From positions 11,066,082-11,130,081 of the forward strand of contig NC_067207.1 of assembly GCF_026262505.1 (NCBI RefSeq): a stretch of 64,000 nucleotides of DNA, read 5' to 3'. This document shows, in pieces, positions 22,289 to 32,983 of the stretch (positions are counted from its first letter, which is position 1; each line of letters begins with the position of its first letter). The notes beneath the pieces are model-generated. The model did no database searches and was not told the DNA's origin. It saw only the letters and a program-made list of their open reading frames with translations. Origin of the DNA: Trichomonas vaginalis G3 (taxonomy: Eukaryota; Parabasalia; Trichomonadida; Trichomonadidae). The translations under genes and the position numbers were made by a program.

Positions 22289-25288
22289 TTAGTTATCCAC
22301 AGGGTCCTCAATCAAGCTCGAAGCGTCCATACTAGATCTATTCATTTTTCTGACACACACGAGAACAATGACTACGCCAATAATGCAAATTAATATAGCA
22401 ACACCGACACTTACACCTACAATAGTTTTAGTTTTGTTTGAGTTGCCTTTGTTGTTATTTGCATTCGAACTGCAATTAATAATCAATTCCTTGTTATCAT
22501 TTACGAGTATAGCAGTGTAGTTTGAATTTCCTGGATAGAAGTTAACGTTTTTTCAGTTTTCAGCCAAGGCATATTGACTTTGAACAATTTTTGTAGCGTT
22601 TGTGCACTGTTTTTCTTGTTCAATAAAGCTTACATTCACTTCTGAAGGAGACATGTGTTTATAGGTATTTGTATTTATATAAATTTGATAATTCTGGTCT
22701 CCTTGATGAGGATGAACGTGGAATTTTGTGTTTCCGATTTGTACATCACCCAAAACGATAGAAGAATCAGCCTCAATGTCAACAGAATTGACAAGTTGAA
22801 CGTTACTGATTTCAGCTTTAGATTTTTCATTAACTTGAAGGGAAAGTATGACAACATTTATATCTTGCTTAACTCCTATGATACTGGCTTTTCCTTCCAT
22901 GAAAACGTTCTTGAAAAACACACTTGAGGTGTAACTGTTATTAATCGTGCATTCTAGATCTTTGCACTTTAATGATGATATCTGGACTAGCTCAGAGGAA
23001 TAAGTTGTATCAACAGCGACTCGAGCAAAATTATTTATGCGAATTGGGGCAAATCCCATTGTATCAATATTAATTTCTGTACCATCAGATATTTCTATGT
23101 ATTCTGTTGATTCATTATTAGGAACTTTTGTGCGGAAAATTATTTTTGGTTTTTCTCCAATCAAATGAAGGAAGATATCAGAGCCTGAATGCACATATTC
23201 TTCTGTTATAATTGTTTTTTCATTATCAACCATTCGGAATTTGTAGTTGTCGAGTTTTTCATTTTGGATAGAAGTTATTAGCTGATTATTGAGATAGAAA
23301 TCAACAGACTTCTCATTAAGATTTAGGCCAATATAAGGAACCAAATTAACTTCGAATTTCGGACGATTTGTTTGGAATAATCTGACTGCTGAAATATGGC
23401 AAACAATTAGATCACAACTATCGAAGTTATAAATCTCAGATGGCATAAACAAAGTGTATTCATCAACTATAAGCTTTTTGAGATTGACAGATTTGTCAGG
23501 AGTATCAAATCTGAACTTTGCGATGATCGCTTTGAATTCTAAGGACTTCAGGATATATCTAGTGTCGCTGGTCAAGTTAATATTAACTACCTGTACTTTA
23601 TCCGAGCTTCCTTCTATGACAAAATCAACAGGTTGGTTTGTAAGATTGAAGTTGAGATAAAAATCAGCAGAAAATCCTTCAAATACATGGAGAACAACCC
23701 TGTCTACGTAATCCGGAGCTTTTTGGGTATCGCTCTTTAAAATGGTCATTCCTTTACAGAGGTTTCTGTCCGTAGCGTAGCAAAGAATTTGCGTGGTACT
23801 GGCTGGAGTTTTCACATACGTCATTATTACGGAGTTGTGACCATCAGATTCGAATTTTAATGCTTGTTCTAAATTAATGTACTTACTTAGGTTAGAATCT
23901 TCGACATTACAGTCAAATCTTATTGGATCTGAATCATTTCCTTTGAATTGTACAAGGGTACGTTTAGTTCCTGGAAGAATTTTTTCAGCTTGTTCCTTAT
24001 TTAAGTAAGATGTACCATTATAGATAGCATTAAAATTGACATCTGTGAGAGTTTGAACGTTACTTACAATCAATTTGCTTGAATCGAATAAGGAATATTG
24101 ATCTAGATAAATATTTAGTTTAATTGCTGATTTTTTGAATTCTAGATTTAGTATATCAGTGCTAAAATTATTGTATACCGAAATCGAGTCCGAAACATTG
24201 ATTTTCAGTGGTAATTGACCAGATGGATTAAATAATTCCAGATTAGTGACAACAAAAAGGGCCGTTACATCCGAAAAATCATAGTTTTGGTATCTTACGC
24301 CAAGTGTTGAACAAATAACATTGCCATCAATAGATTTCGGTGCATCTAATGAAAGTTTAGGAAGTTTGAGTTCTCCATTTGATTTTATGGAAGATCTAGT
24401 AAGCTCTAAGTTCACCGGAATATAACTGTCTTCAGAATTTGGTGTAAATGTTATTTCTGAATTTATAAGTTCAATTTCAGCATAAATATCGGTATCATTA
24501 AGCATGCTGCTCCTAAATGATGTTAATGTAACATTGGAATTGCTGATTGAATAACTAGGTGGTATGATTTTGTTCTTTGTATAACTTGGAATATTAAAAG
24601 TTACATTTGAGTGCTGAATTCGTACATCTACATTTTTGAAGGATGAGTCTGTAATGGTTATGCTATCACTTTCATTATTTGTTATAGTTATTACATTTTG
24701 TATGCAATCGTGTACAACATTTAGATTTTCATTGGCTATAGCGATATTCCTAGAAGAAGACATGCGCGGATGCAGCTCTAAATGCATTCCAGAAGGAATT
24801 TCTCCTTCTAATAATAAGTAATCACTGTAAATCTGCGAAACATTTTTAATAGAAGTATAGTCACCTATAAACGCAAATATACTGATGAGTTCTAAAGGCT
24901 GGTTGCTGCTGACGATCGTACAATTTTTGAATGTGAGAGAAAGTACATTGTCCGAAATCATATTGTTTTGTATAAATTGATTAATAAGTAAATTCTGTAT
25001 GTTCAGTATTCTAGGATAGTTCCCGTTGTATCGGGTGAAATCGATATTTAGCAAAGAACCAGGCTCTCCTATTATCTTAATATTGTCAACAGGGAATTCG
25101 CTAATTATAATATTTTTTGATGATGTTCCATTGTTGATTACTTGAATTAACATCCAGACTGAAGAATTTCTATTTTGAATTTCATCAAAAGAGTTAATAG
25201 AATGATAATCTTTTGAGCACTTACCTCCTATTTCGTCTAGGCAGTATCTGTCAAGTATTGATAGTAGGGAAAGCAAAAGAAAAGTCAT
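22289..25288 (-). pseudogene. Large type-I surface glycoprotein gene with one in-frame TGA
   Basis: Starts at ATG 25288 with a hydrophobic signal peptide (MTFLLLSLLSILDRYC). The ectodomain runs over 900 residues rich in Asn, Ser and Thr with many N-x-S/T sites and short beta-type segments, few Cys. After a single in-frame TGA at 22553-22555 the same frame continues through NCSSNANNNKGN to a membrane helix (IVGVSVGVAILICIIGVVIV) and a short tail VRKMNRSSMDASSLIEDPVDN, stopping at 22289. The layout is that of a cell-surface or endomembrane receptor-like protein; about 1000 residues in all if read through. I see no BspA leucine-rich repeats, Pmp motifs or protease site. Without the TGA it would be anchored; as read it would be secreted. 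Either a mutation or a base error. Host-specific family unknown to me. Confidence 0.7.
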
Positions 25289-25421
25289 ATAAATAATATT
25301 TAAAAAATAATCAGAATCTACAAAAATTTCAATGCTGTTTAGATTTTATAGAAAAATATTTATGCTAGGTGTCTATGATAATTTATCTTTTCCGATTAAA
25401 AAAAAATTAGGGAAGGAAAGT

Positions 25422-26922
25422 GAATGAATAAGGATGTCAATTTGGAAGAAAAGTGAGAAAATTCCTAAAATGCTAAAAATGAATTTTCCAAATGTGCTTT
25501 TTTATCTCATTTTTTTGATTTTGAAAAAAATTTGGAGAAAAGAACTCTTCGTTTTTGAATTTTATCACGATGGTTTTAAAGTATATTAGACACATGTATT
25601 GATATTACTATTTTTGTATATTTTGAGAGAAAATCCCTAAAAAGTGAGAAAATCTAAGACGGTTTGAGAAAATATATAAACTATTGAAAATTTGAATTAA
25701 ACTTCTAATTTGGAAAAAAGAAATTTGGAAAGAAGAAAAATCAAAAATCGAGATTTAGACTCAGCATCAAATGGAGAACAAAATGTTTCTTCATATGAAG
25801 GGAAAAAATTTTCTTGTGAACAAATAGAGTTTTTAAAATTTTATTGTATGTAATGAAATAAACAAATATTAAAATTATTTTTTGATAACAAGAAAATTCC
25901 CAACAGAAAATATTTGAGACAAAGAAAAAAAGAAAATTGAAAAATATTACTCTCCTTTATATTTCATGAGATTTTAAATTTATTCTCATAAAATTGACAA
26001 TTTTATACGTTTAGATGAAAATAATTGATTTTGCTTGAAATAAAAATTATTGTTTGCTTACAGCTATCAAATAGATTTTTGCTATTTTGATTAAAATTTG
26101 TTAATCAAATTAATAAATTTTTTGTAAATATCTTAAATATCTGGATCACTCACTGATACAATGAATTGAACGATAAAAATAATACAAACTCAACTAAGTT
26201 TCCTGTCTTTCAACTCAAAAAAATTATGCAAATTAAATTAAATTGTTTATTCAAATATTAAACAAAGATGAAGTAATTACAGTTATCATAAACTTTATGA
26301 ATAACTCTGTAATTGGTTCAGATTTTCGTAAAAATATTTTTATTAATATCGATAAGAATACGTTTACCTACTATCACAACATATCGATAAACAAGAGTAG
26401 AGTGATTTTTATCATCGAAACTTTTTAAAAGCTGTAAGCTGGAAGGAAAAATCTTGTTTTTTCTGAGTTAGTTGTAGAACTATTGATGCACGAGTTATCA
26501 TTGTGATGTAGAAGGATGTCAATGTACTGACTGAAGGATATGAAGTGAATTGAATTTTATTGAATTTCAATTTGATCAAAATTTGTTGAAATGATATGAA
26601 TGTGTCAACATCTGTATCACTCTCTTTCACTCCTTCCCTATTTTTTCGAGAACGAAGCTAGCTCAGCTTTCGCTGAGCGAATTGACACTTTTGATGCCCT
26701 AAACGTACATACTCTCAAATTTATCGAAAAAATTATACCACCTAAACTCGTATATTCTTATTTTAAATATGATATTATCCTTAGAATCCACACTAGAATA
26801 TATTTAAATCAACTTTTAAAAAAGTTCGAATCCTGCGCGTCTCACTTTTTAAATTTTCCAAAAGGAAAATTATATTCTCCTAAAATGAAAACAATTTTCC
26901 GAATTGACATCCTTAGAATGAA
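25422..26922. mobile_element. Second MITE-like element, TAAGG ends, 7-bp target duplication
   Basis: The element proper is 25429-26915 (1487 bp). The ends are inverted copies of TAAGGATGTCAATTTGGAA with one mismatch. Flanks are GAATGAA at 25422-25428 and 26916-26922. The interior is AT-rich with repeated GGAAAA/TTTTCC words near both ends, and a GCTCAGC-TTTC-GCTGAGC hairpin at 26661-26678. A 117-codon frame at 26600-26953 runs across the right end and is not called. No transposase. Confidence 0.7.
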
Positions 26923-26993
26923 GGATTGTATGATAAAAATCAATTTGATTTAATCTGTTGATAATGATACTATCAGATTTCTGTGCAAGATAA

Positions 26994-28266
26994 TACCCAG
27001 ATTTTCCTTACTTTTACCACCTCTCTAAAGCTGGGGACACCGCCTATCGTTGGGGGTAGCAATTAAATAGAACCACCAAGAGTATTTTTCGAACTGCTGG
27101 TGTAGTGTTGTGGAAACATCCGACATAATGATTTATTATGTCAAGGTTTGATTCCCATTTAGCTAATTTTTTTCTTTTTTGGATCATGAATTTTTTTTGG
27201 GTCACTATAAGATTTGTTTCATGTTCTAAATCTGCTGCATATGTAATCTATTTTTATTTACCTATTTTTTAAAAATCTATTGGATTGCCAAATTTGAATA
27301 TATTTAAAATCATAAAACTCCAAAAAAACTATAAATATATGTTTTATGCATAGTGCCGATACTCAAATATCAGATTACTTAGATCCATGAATAATATCCG
27401 AATTTTTTTTCTTAAAATTAAACTTCAAAACTTCTTCCAATCTTATTCTTAATCAATTGTAAATTTTTAAAACCATTTTTTAAAATAATTTTGCGTAAAT
27501 TTTATTCTCATGTTGTTTTAATCGAAAATTGATACATTTTCAAAAAAATAATATTGACTTATGAAATTCATTTTTAAGGTGAAATAGTATTGTTTTTATT
27601 AAAGTATATGAATAATATATAAAAAATTAATGAATAATATAAGCAGATTTTTAGTTTACAAAACAAATATGAGCAATGCAATTTCAAACTTTTGCTGGCA
27701 ATTTCGATATTGCTCAAGTTTGTAGTATTTGTGATACCTATAACATCGGCTTAATCAAAATTCGATTTTTCTTATGAGTTATTGAGAAAATTTGATTGCA
27801 ATGAGAAGGATTTCGACGTTTTTGATAAACTAAGAGCTGAGCTTTAGGGGTTCAGTTCATTTATGGCTGTAGTTTGATGCGTAGATCTCTTTTTTATTGT
27901 AAATTCTTTCAGCATGGGGATCGAGAATGAATCTTTTGAGAACTTTATGAGTTTTTACACCCGTAAAGAGGTTCTTCGAGGAAAGATAGTCCAGACTACA
28001 TGAAGATGTGGGTTAACCAAAAAAATCCGATGGTTTCCCCATATTCATGTAGATCTTCGAAAAAATGAGCACCAAAAAAGCCAAAAAATAGGCTTTTTAT
28101 TGGATTTGTACACTAGATCAATAATCTATTTAGGATCTGACACTCTTTTTAGCCAGAGATATGAGGTCCTTTCTAGGAAAACGATCTATTCATCCATAAA
28201 AAAAATGAATTATCGTTTTCCCCAGAAATTACATGGGGAGTGGTAAAAGTAAGGAAAATCTGGGTA
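26994..28266. mobile_element. Tc1/mariner-like element, TA target site, no intact transposase
   Basis: The element is 26996-28264 (1269 bp) between TA dinucleotides. Its ends are exact 25-bp inverted repeats beginning CCCAGATTTTCCTTAC. Size and TA target fit mariner-type elements such as Tvmar1 of Trichomonas (about 1.3 kb). No long frame survives; around 27914-28230 there are short conceptual stretches on the plus strand that may be transposase remnants, but the fit is weak. It may be a decayed or non-autonomous copy. Confidence 0.6.
27096..27163 (+). other. tRNA-like relic inside the mariner-like element
   Basis: Shows a D-arm that can pair (GTGT/ACAT), an A-box-like TAGTG start, and a B-box-like GGTTTGATTCC near the end. 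The anticodon stem would have an 11-nt loop and the T-stem pairs badly, so it is not a functional tRNA. Possibly tRNA-derived or a chance resemblance. Confidence 0.25.
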
Positions 28267-28652
28267 ATATATTTTTTAAATTTTTATTGAGGAAACATTG
28301 AATATTGACCAATGAGAAGCTAAATTTTCATGAATATATTATTTAAGTCTCTATATGGCTTTAACTTCTAAAACATTTTCATTCAATGAAATTTCTGAAT
28401 TATAGCATTAAAACATCTTGTCTAGACCTATGCATAAGAAACAATTCAATCAGCACATGGTAACACAGGATTATCGATAGATTTTTCAATATTTAAAAAG
28501 TATTTCTGATTAAATCGAAATAAAATATTTTATAAACGTAAAAAATATATTCAATTACAACAATAACGCTCATGATTAAACTCTGAGTAGTATTAGAACA
28601 AAGGGAAAAAATCGATTATCGATAGTTAAAAATTCATATCGATTTTTATGAT
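28265..28652. other. Intergenic
   Basis: AT-rich stretch between the mariner-like element and the 3' end of the coiled-coil gene. No gene or repeat seen. Confidence 0.4.
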
Positions 28653-29207
28653 CTATTTACCCCTGAAAAATTCTTCATGTAACGTCCAGTTTTCTCGAAT
28701 TTTTGGATAAATCAATTGAACTTCAGGAACATCAGTTATAGTGTTTTTGAATGACATACCAATAGGTTCAAGCACATCAAAATTAATTTTCTCTCCACTC
28801 TGGGGCTGTTCGTCAAAATTTCCGTAATTTATTTTTACTGGTTCATTTATTTCGAATGATTGATTGTATTGAATATTTTCTGGAATTTTCTGACGCTTGA
28901 CATAATCTTTTTGAATACTAGCACCAACCTTTCCTTTTGCTTCGAGCATTAAACCATCAACTGTTCTAATATTGCTTTCCAAAGTTTCAAGTGATGTTTC
29001 GATAGCATTTGTTCTTGTTATGCATGCCTTCGACATGTTAATGATCATATTTTCTAAAGTTTCCAAATTAGTTTTGTTAATTTGAGCGTAATCTCCTGGA
29101 GATATTGTTTTTGATTTGACTTTTGATTGCATATCATTAAATGATGCTTCCATTTTTGTCAAAAACTGTTGAGCATCCTGAATAATTCTACTTAGATTAC
29201 CACTCAT
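28653..29207 (-). CDS. Coiled-coil protein of unknown function
   Basis: 184 aa from ATG 29207; an initiator-like TCAATTTTG ends right before it, favouring this ATG. Residues about 1-115 are helical with heptad-like spacing (MEASFNDMQSKVKSK, ETSLETLESNIRTVDGLMLEAK). The C-terminal 70 residues are mixed and end LHEEFFRGK. There is no signal peptide, membrane segment or catalytic motif. It may be a subunit of a coiled-coil complex (tether, cytoskeletal or nucleoporin-like), but I cannot choose. It is divergent from GET3 across about 340 bp. Confidence 0.6.
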   Translation of the reverse strand: MSGNLSRIIQDAQQFLTKMEASFNDMQSKVKSKTISPGDYAQINKTNLETLENMIINMSKACITRTNAIETSLETLESNIRTVDGLMLEAKGKVGASIQKDYVKRQKIPENIQYNQSFEINEPVKINYGNFDEQPQSGEKINFDVLEPIGMSFKNTITDVPEVQLIYPKIRENWTLHEEFFRGK

Positions 29208-29551
29208 CAAAATTGAATGGTGTCAAATTTTATCAAACTTCAGAAATTTGAATTTTACGTCGAAATATTATAGATTATTATAGCAAATCATTTACAAATC
29301 AAAAATACTAATAAACTCCCCTTTTCTCAAAATTTAAAATCAATATGTTATCTCGGCCATTGTGCTTATAGGAGAACATTTCTTTGCATGTGGATACAAG
29401 GAAAATCACTTTTAAATGCGGATAGCTCTAGCTTTCTGATTCAAAATTTTTATATATGCCTTATTTTGGAGTTTTTACTTTGAAAATAGAATTTTCATTA
29501 AGAATACATATATATGACATATCCGTCTTGACCAGACCGATTAAAAAAATT
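29208..29551. promoter_or_regulatory. Divergent promoter region, coiled-coil gene / GET3
   Basis: Left edge holds the coiled-coil gene initiator (minus strand). On the plus strand there are two candidates: TCAAAATT at 29441 before an ATG at 29456, and TCATTAAG near 29497 before ATG 29552. They give GET3 starts differing by 32 codons. Confidence 0.45.
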
Positions 29552-30445
29552 ATGTCAAGCGAATTACCTTTTTTAGATTCACCTACATATAAATGGATCA
29601 TGGTTGGCGGAAAAGGAGGTGTTGGAAAGACTTCAACATCTTGCTCTATTGCAATTGCTCTTGCAAAGAAGCGCCAACGTGTTTTATTGATTTCTACAGA
29701 CCCAGCTTCTAATATCGGTGATGCATTCCAGCAACATTTTACTTCAAGTCCAACACTCGTTAATGGATTTACAAATCTATGGGCTATGGAAGCACCAGAA
29801 ACAATTTCCGATAATGGCGACGAACAATTTGAGCAAATCTCATCAATGCCAGGTATCGATGAATTTAATGCTCTCACACAGCTTTTTAACTCAGTTGATA
29901 AGGATGATTATGACGTTGTAGTTTATGATACAGCTCCTACTGGCCATACAATGAGACTTCTTCAACTCCCTACCAAATCGTTCTTTACCAATTCTGGACT
30001 CTTCAACCCAAGCATGCTCTCTTCAATTTCATCACTTTTAGGTCCAAACTTCGATGTGTCTGATAAATTTAATCGCTTGACTTCCTTAATGGAAAATGCT
30101 CGTAAGCGTCTTACAAATCCACAAGAATGCACATTTGTTTGCGTTTTATTACCAGAATTTCTTCCATTATACGAAACAGAAAGATTAATTACATTCCTAC
30201 AAGAACAAAATATAGAATCACATTGCCTTGTCGTCAATCAAGTCCTCCAGGAACAAATGGTTGAAGAATGCCCATTCTGCCATAAAAGATATCTCAATCA
30301 ACAGAAATATCTTACAGATATTGAAGAACTTTATGGAGAAGAATTCCGTATTGCTAAGATACCTCTCCTTGATGAAGAAGTCAAAGGAATTGAAGCAATT
30401 AAGAGATTCTCCGAAAAACTTGCCCCTCTTATGTCTCCTCAATAG
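29552..30445 (+). CDS. GET3: GET3/ASNA1 (TRC40) ATPase for tail-anchored protein insertion
   Basis: 297 aa from ATG 29552 (MSSELPFLDS). Cytosolic homodimeric ATPase that receives tail-anchored proteins and delivers them to the ER receptor. Seen: deviant Walker A GKGGVGKT at residues 20-27; switch DPASNIGDAF; YDTAPTGHTMRLLQLP; and the zinc-binding CPFC at Cys240/Cys243. It ends FSEKLAPLMSPQ. Slightly shorter than yeast Get3 (about 350 aa), with a short helical insert. An in-frame ATG at 29456 would add 32 residues of hydrophobic and basic character; I prefer the shorter form because alignment to the family begins here. A second, low-accuracy copy of the 3' half is present at 43585-44205. Confidence 0.93.
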   Translation: MSSELPFLDSPTYKWIMVGGKGGVGKTSTSCSIAIALAKKRQRVLLISTDPASNIGDAFQQHFTSSPTLVNGFTNLWAMEAPETISDNGDEQFEQISSMPGIDEFNALTQLFNSVDKDDYDVVVYDTAPTGHTMRLLQLPTKSFFTNSGLFNPSMLSSISSLLGPNFDVSDKFNRLTSLMENARKRLTNPQECTFVCVLLPEFLPLYETERLITFLQEQNIESHCLVVNQVLQEQMVEECPFCHKRYLNQQKYLTDIEELYGEEFRIAKIPLLDEEVKGIEAIKRFSEKLAPLMSPQ

Positions 30446-30765
30446 ATTTGATCAAAATATAACACATTTATATAAATATTATCTTACTGTTATAAGCTAC
30501 ATTTTAATTTTTTTTTATATAATTTTTTATTTGAATTATTATAATAGAATGTCCGAAATATTTATTAAAAAACTGGCAACAAAGAGTTTAACAGATGAGA
30601 TCAAGAAAGATAATATGAATTCAGTATTTACAGTTTAATTATTCCTAAAATTGAAACATAAAAAACAGCTAATTAATTAAGGATAGAGGGATAGAAAAGT
30701 ATTTAATATAATATAATATATAAAAACAAACAAAAACGGAAATAAATTTTGAATTTTGCAATTTC
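30446..30765. other. Intergenic, convergent 3' flanks
   Basis: Between the convergent GET3 and C2-like genes. AT-rich, with TAAA words near both stops as expected of trichomonad poly(A) signals. No gene. Confidence 0.5.
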
Positions 30766-31251
30766 TTACTGGAAATATGTCTTCTTGTGTGGAATTTCTG
30801 CATTCTGAAAAACAACACCACCTGCTGGAGCGCAGAAAGCTGAGCTACCATCTTCTGAAAGGTGAACACTTAAACGAGCTCGAGCTGGAACTGCTTGGTT
30901 ATGTGGACTCTTGAGATTGAACTCTGCGCTGACAACTGTATTTGGTTCGAATGCTGAAAGGCGAAGTTCAACTTCACCAATCTCTTCGTCTCCACCAAAG
31001 AGATGTTTCTTTGAAATTACAACAACAAAAGAGGAACGAGATGCATCAGAGTACTTGAATTCCCATGTCTTCTTTGGACAATTCTTTTCTGAGAATTCGG
31101 CTGTATGATTCATGAAGTTTGCTCTTGGACCAACACGAGCAACTAAAGTTGTTTTACCATTTGTGTGGAAAGAACCTGTTTCAACACCGTCAACGCGGAT
31201 ATATGCACGGCTGCCACTCATAAGAGGCATGTAGTCGAAGTTGCTGGACAT
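30766..31251 (-). CDS. C2-like domain protein
   Basis: 161 aa from ATG 31251 (MSSNFDYMPLM). An initiator TCATTTTTTAACA ends just before this ATG on the minus strand, so the in-frame upstream extension to 31311 is not used. The sequence is beta-rich: AYIRVDGVETGSFHTNGKTTLVARV, TWEFKYSDASRSSFVVVISKKH, IGEVELRLSAF, RARLSVHLSED. The strand order and the VxVxxxKH...GEVELRLS pattern resemble a C2 domain, though the usual Asp calcium ligands are sparse. It has no membrane segment. Lipid or protein binding is inferred. A low-accuracy second copy lies at about 44538-45046. Confidence 0.55.
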   Translation of the reverse strand: MSSNFDYMPLMSGSRAYIRVDGVETGSFHTNGKTTLVARVGPRANFMNHTAEFSEKNCPKKTWEFKYSDASRSSFVVVISKKHLFGGDEEIGEVELRLSAFEPNTVVSAEFNLKSPHNQAVPARARLSVHLSEDGSSAFCAPAGGVVFQNAEIPHKKTYFQ

Positions 31252-32374
31252 CAATGTTAAAAAATGATGACCTAACGACTTATCAAATTTTCTGAGAAAC
31301 CCCAAAAACATTTGAGAAGTAATTAGGTCATTAATTCTGAGGACTAAAATTTTCGCCTTATAATTAATAAATATTGCAAATTAATAAAATATAAGCTAAT
31401 ATGTTTCTTTTTTAAATTCCAGTAAGCCTCTCAAAAAATATTCTGAGAGATCTATCGCCACATAGAAAATAAATTTGACAAAAAACGCCAATATTAATAT
31501 TATTCAGAATAGCACAACACGAAAAATAACACTGCCATATCATTTGATGTAAACCGTGAGAAAATATCAAGATGGCAAACCCAAATTTTAGCTAAAAGTG
31601 ACAGGGAAAAAAACGTTTAGTATTAAAAAAAGACCGATGAGAGCTTCGTTCGAAATATAGAGAGAACTGAGAATGCGCAACCATTCTCAGGGAATATTGG
31701 ATGCTATTCCCGTTCCCTCTGTATGGAAAATTGAGGTTTTCAAAGGGAGTTAAAATAATATCAAATTTATACTAATTTACTTCAAAATACAAAAGTATTT
31801 GACAACTAAAATTAGTTACTTTAGCAAGCCTATCAATACCCTTTTACGATTATTGCTACTTTTTCGAAATAAAAGTAAAAACAAATTTATACTAATTTAC
31901 TTCAAAATACAAAAGTATTTGACAGCTAAAATTAGTTACTTTAGCAAGCCTATCAATACCCTTTTACGATTATTGCTACTTTTTCGAAATAAAATAAATT
32001 TATTATCAAAAACCTTTTTTTCTTAGTAAAAATAAAAATGTTATTTTATATCAAGTTTTTATTCATAAATTTTTATAATGTTGTATAAATTTCATTAAAA
32101 TTTACGTACATATTAAGGTACTTATCTTCTACATATATAATCTTCATTAGATATATACATGATAAATAAAATTCATAAAACATTAAAAATCAAAAAATTA
32201 GATGAACCTTGGCAATTAAATTTTATTAAGGGTATAGTAAACTCAAAATTCTAGAGTTTTGAGAGTGCCAATAAACTCTATAGGCCTATATATATCTATA
32301 TTTTAAAGGAGAGGTTACGCCATAATATTTGATATTATAAATTATTAATTCAAAATAAAAGTAGAAAATGAAAC
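31252..32374. other. Intergenic left of the Maverick
   Basis: AT-rich host DNA. It contains a 120-bp direct duplication (31762-31881 and 31882 to about 31993), nearly identical in both copies, which keeps a spurious plus-strand frame open. No gene seen. Confidence 0.5.
31762..31993 (+). repeat. 120-bp tandem duplication, two copies
   Basis: CAAATTTATACTAATTTACT begins at 31762 and again at 31882; the units end with a TTTTTCGAAATAAAA stretch. Only one or two base differences, so a recent duplication. It is also present in the redundant copy near 45580-45830. Confidence 0.9.
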
Positions 32375-32380
32375 TAATTT
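32375..32380. repeat. Maverick target-site duplication, left
   Basis: TAATTT directly before the A-run that opens the element; the same TAATTT follows the T-run at 62871-62876. A 6-bp duplication is characteristic of Polintons. Confidence 0.7.
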
Positions 32381-32640
32381 AAAAAAAAAAAGGTAGTGGG
32401 GCTTCCAGGCACTTCGTGCCCTCTAGCCCTGAAGATGTTTAGTATAAATGAAGTTTTTGGGTACTGGGGGCTTCCAGGCACTTCGTGCCCTCTAGCCCTG
32501 AAGATGTTTAGTATAAATGAAGTTTTTGGGTACTGGGGGCTTCCAGGCACTTCGTGCCCTCTAGCCCTGAAGATGTTTAGTATAAATGAAGTTTTTGGGT
32601 ACTGGGGGCCTCCAGGCGCGTTGCGCCCTCTAGCCCATAA
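32381..32640 (+). repeat. Left terminal repeat with 69-bp tandem hairpin units
   Basis: After the A-run, GCTTCCAGGC recurs at 32401, 32470, 32539 and (as GCCTCC) 32608, a 69-bp period. Each unit has a 5-bp stem hairpin: GGCAC-TTC-GTGCC three times, then GGCGC-GTT-GCGCC. It matches the right end in inverted orientation. Confidence 0.9.
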
Positions 32641-32766
32641 AAAATTTTTGAGAGTCGTCGTCGTTGACTTTTTTGTAGAGCACTCAAAATAGTATAACTT
32701 TGTCCGGACAAGTAAGGGTCTATCGTCGCTACAGGAAAAGTTACAGGCGTTCCAAGGAAGTATACT

Positions 32767-32947
32767 TTGAGAGACTCTTTAGAAACTTTAGACGTTTTAC
32801 ATAACCATCCATGCTTTTACTTTACATCCGATAAAAGTGGTTTGGAAACCGTTATGAGATGGTTAGAGGACATACATGACTATGAGTTTAGATATGACAA
32901 GATAGAATATGAGAGAGGTCCTATAAACCGGAGAAAGTGTCATATAA
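32767..32947 (+). repeat. Partial methyltransferase sequence in the left arm
   Basis: Encodes the C-terminal part of the D12-class methyltransferase found whole at the right end (61818-62636), for example SDKSGLETVMRWLEDIHDYE. It is in inverted orientation and nearly identical at the protein level. It indicates that the inverted arms once included the methyltransferase gene at both ends, or that ends were exchanged. Fossil fragment only. Confidence 0.85.
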
Positions 32948-32983
32948 ACATCTGTCAAAAACCGCTTTTTAACTTCACTTAAA

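Noticed and set aside
22553-22555. Selenocysteine or programmed TGA read-through
   Set aside because: No selenoprotein context or downstream structure noticed; mutation or base error is simpler.
26600-26953. 117-codon plus-strand frame
   Set aside because: It crosses the right end of a MITE-like element and has no family-like pattern.
27096-27163. Functional tRNA gene
   Set aside because: The anticodon loop is too large and acceptor and T stems pair poorly.
32396-32692. 98-codon frame with three identical 23-residue repeats
   Set aside because: Translation of the 69-bp end repeat (a multiple of 3); the same DNA forms the element terminus.
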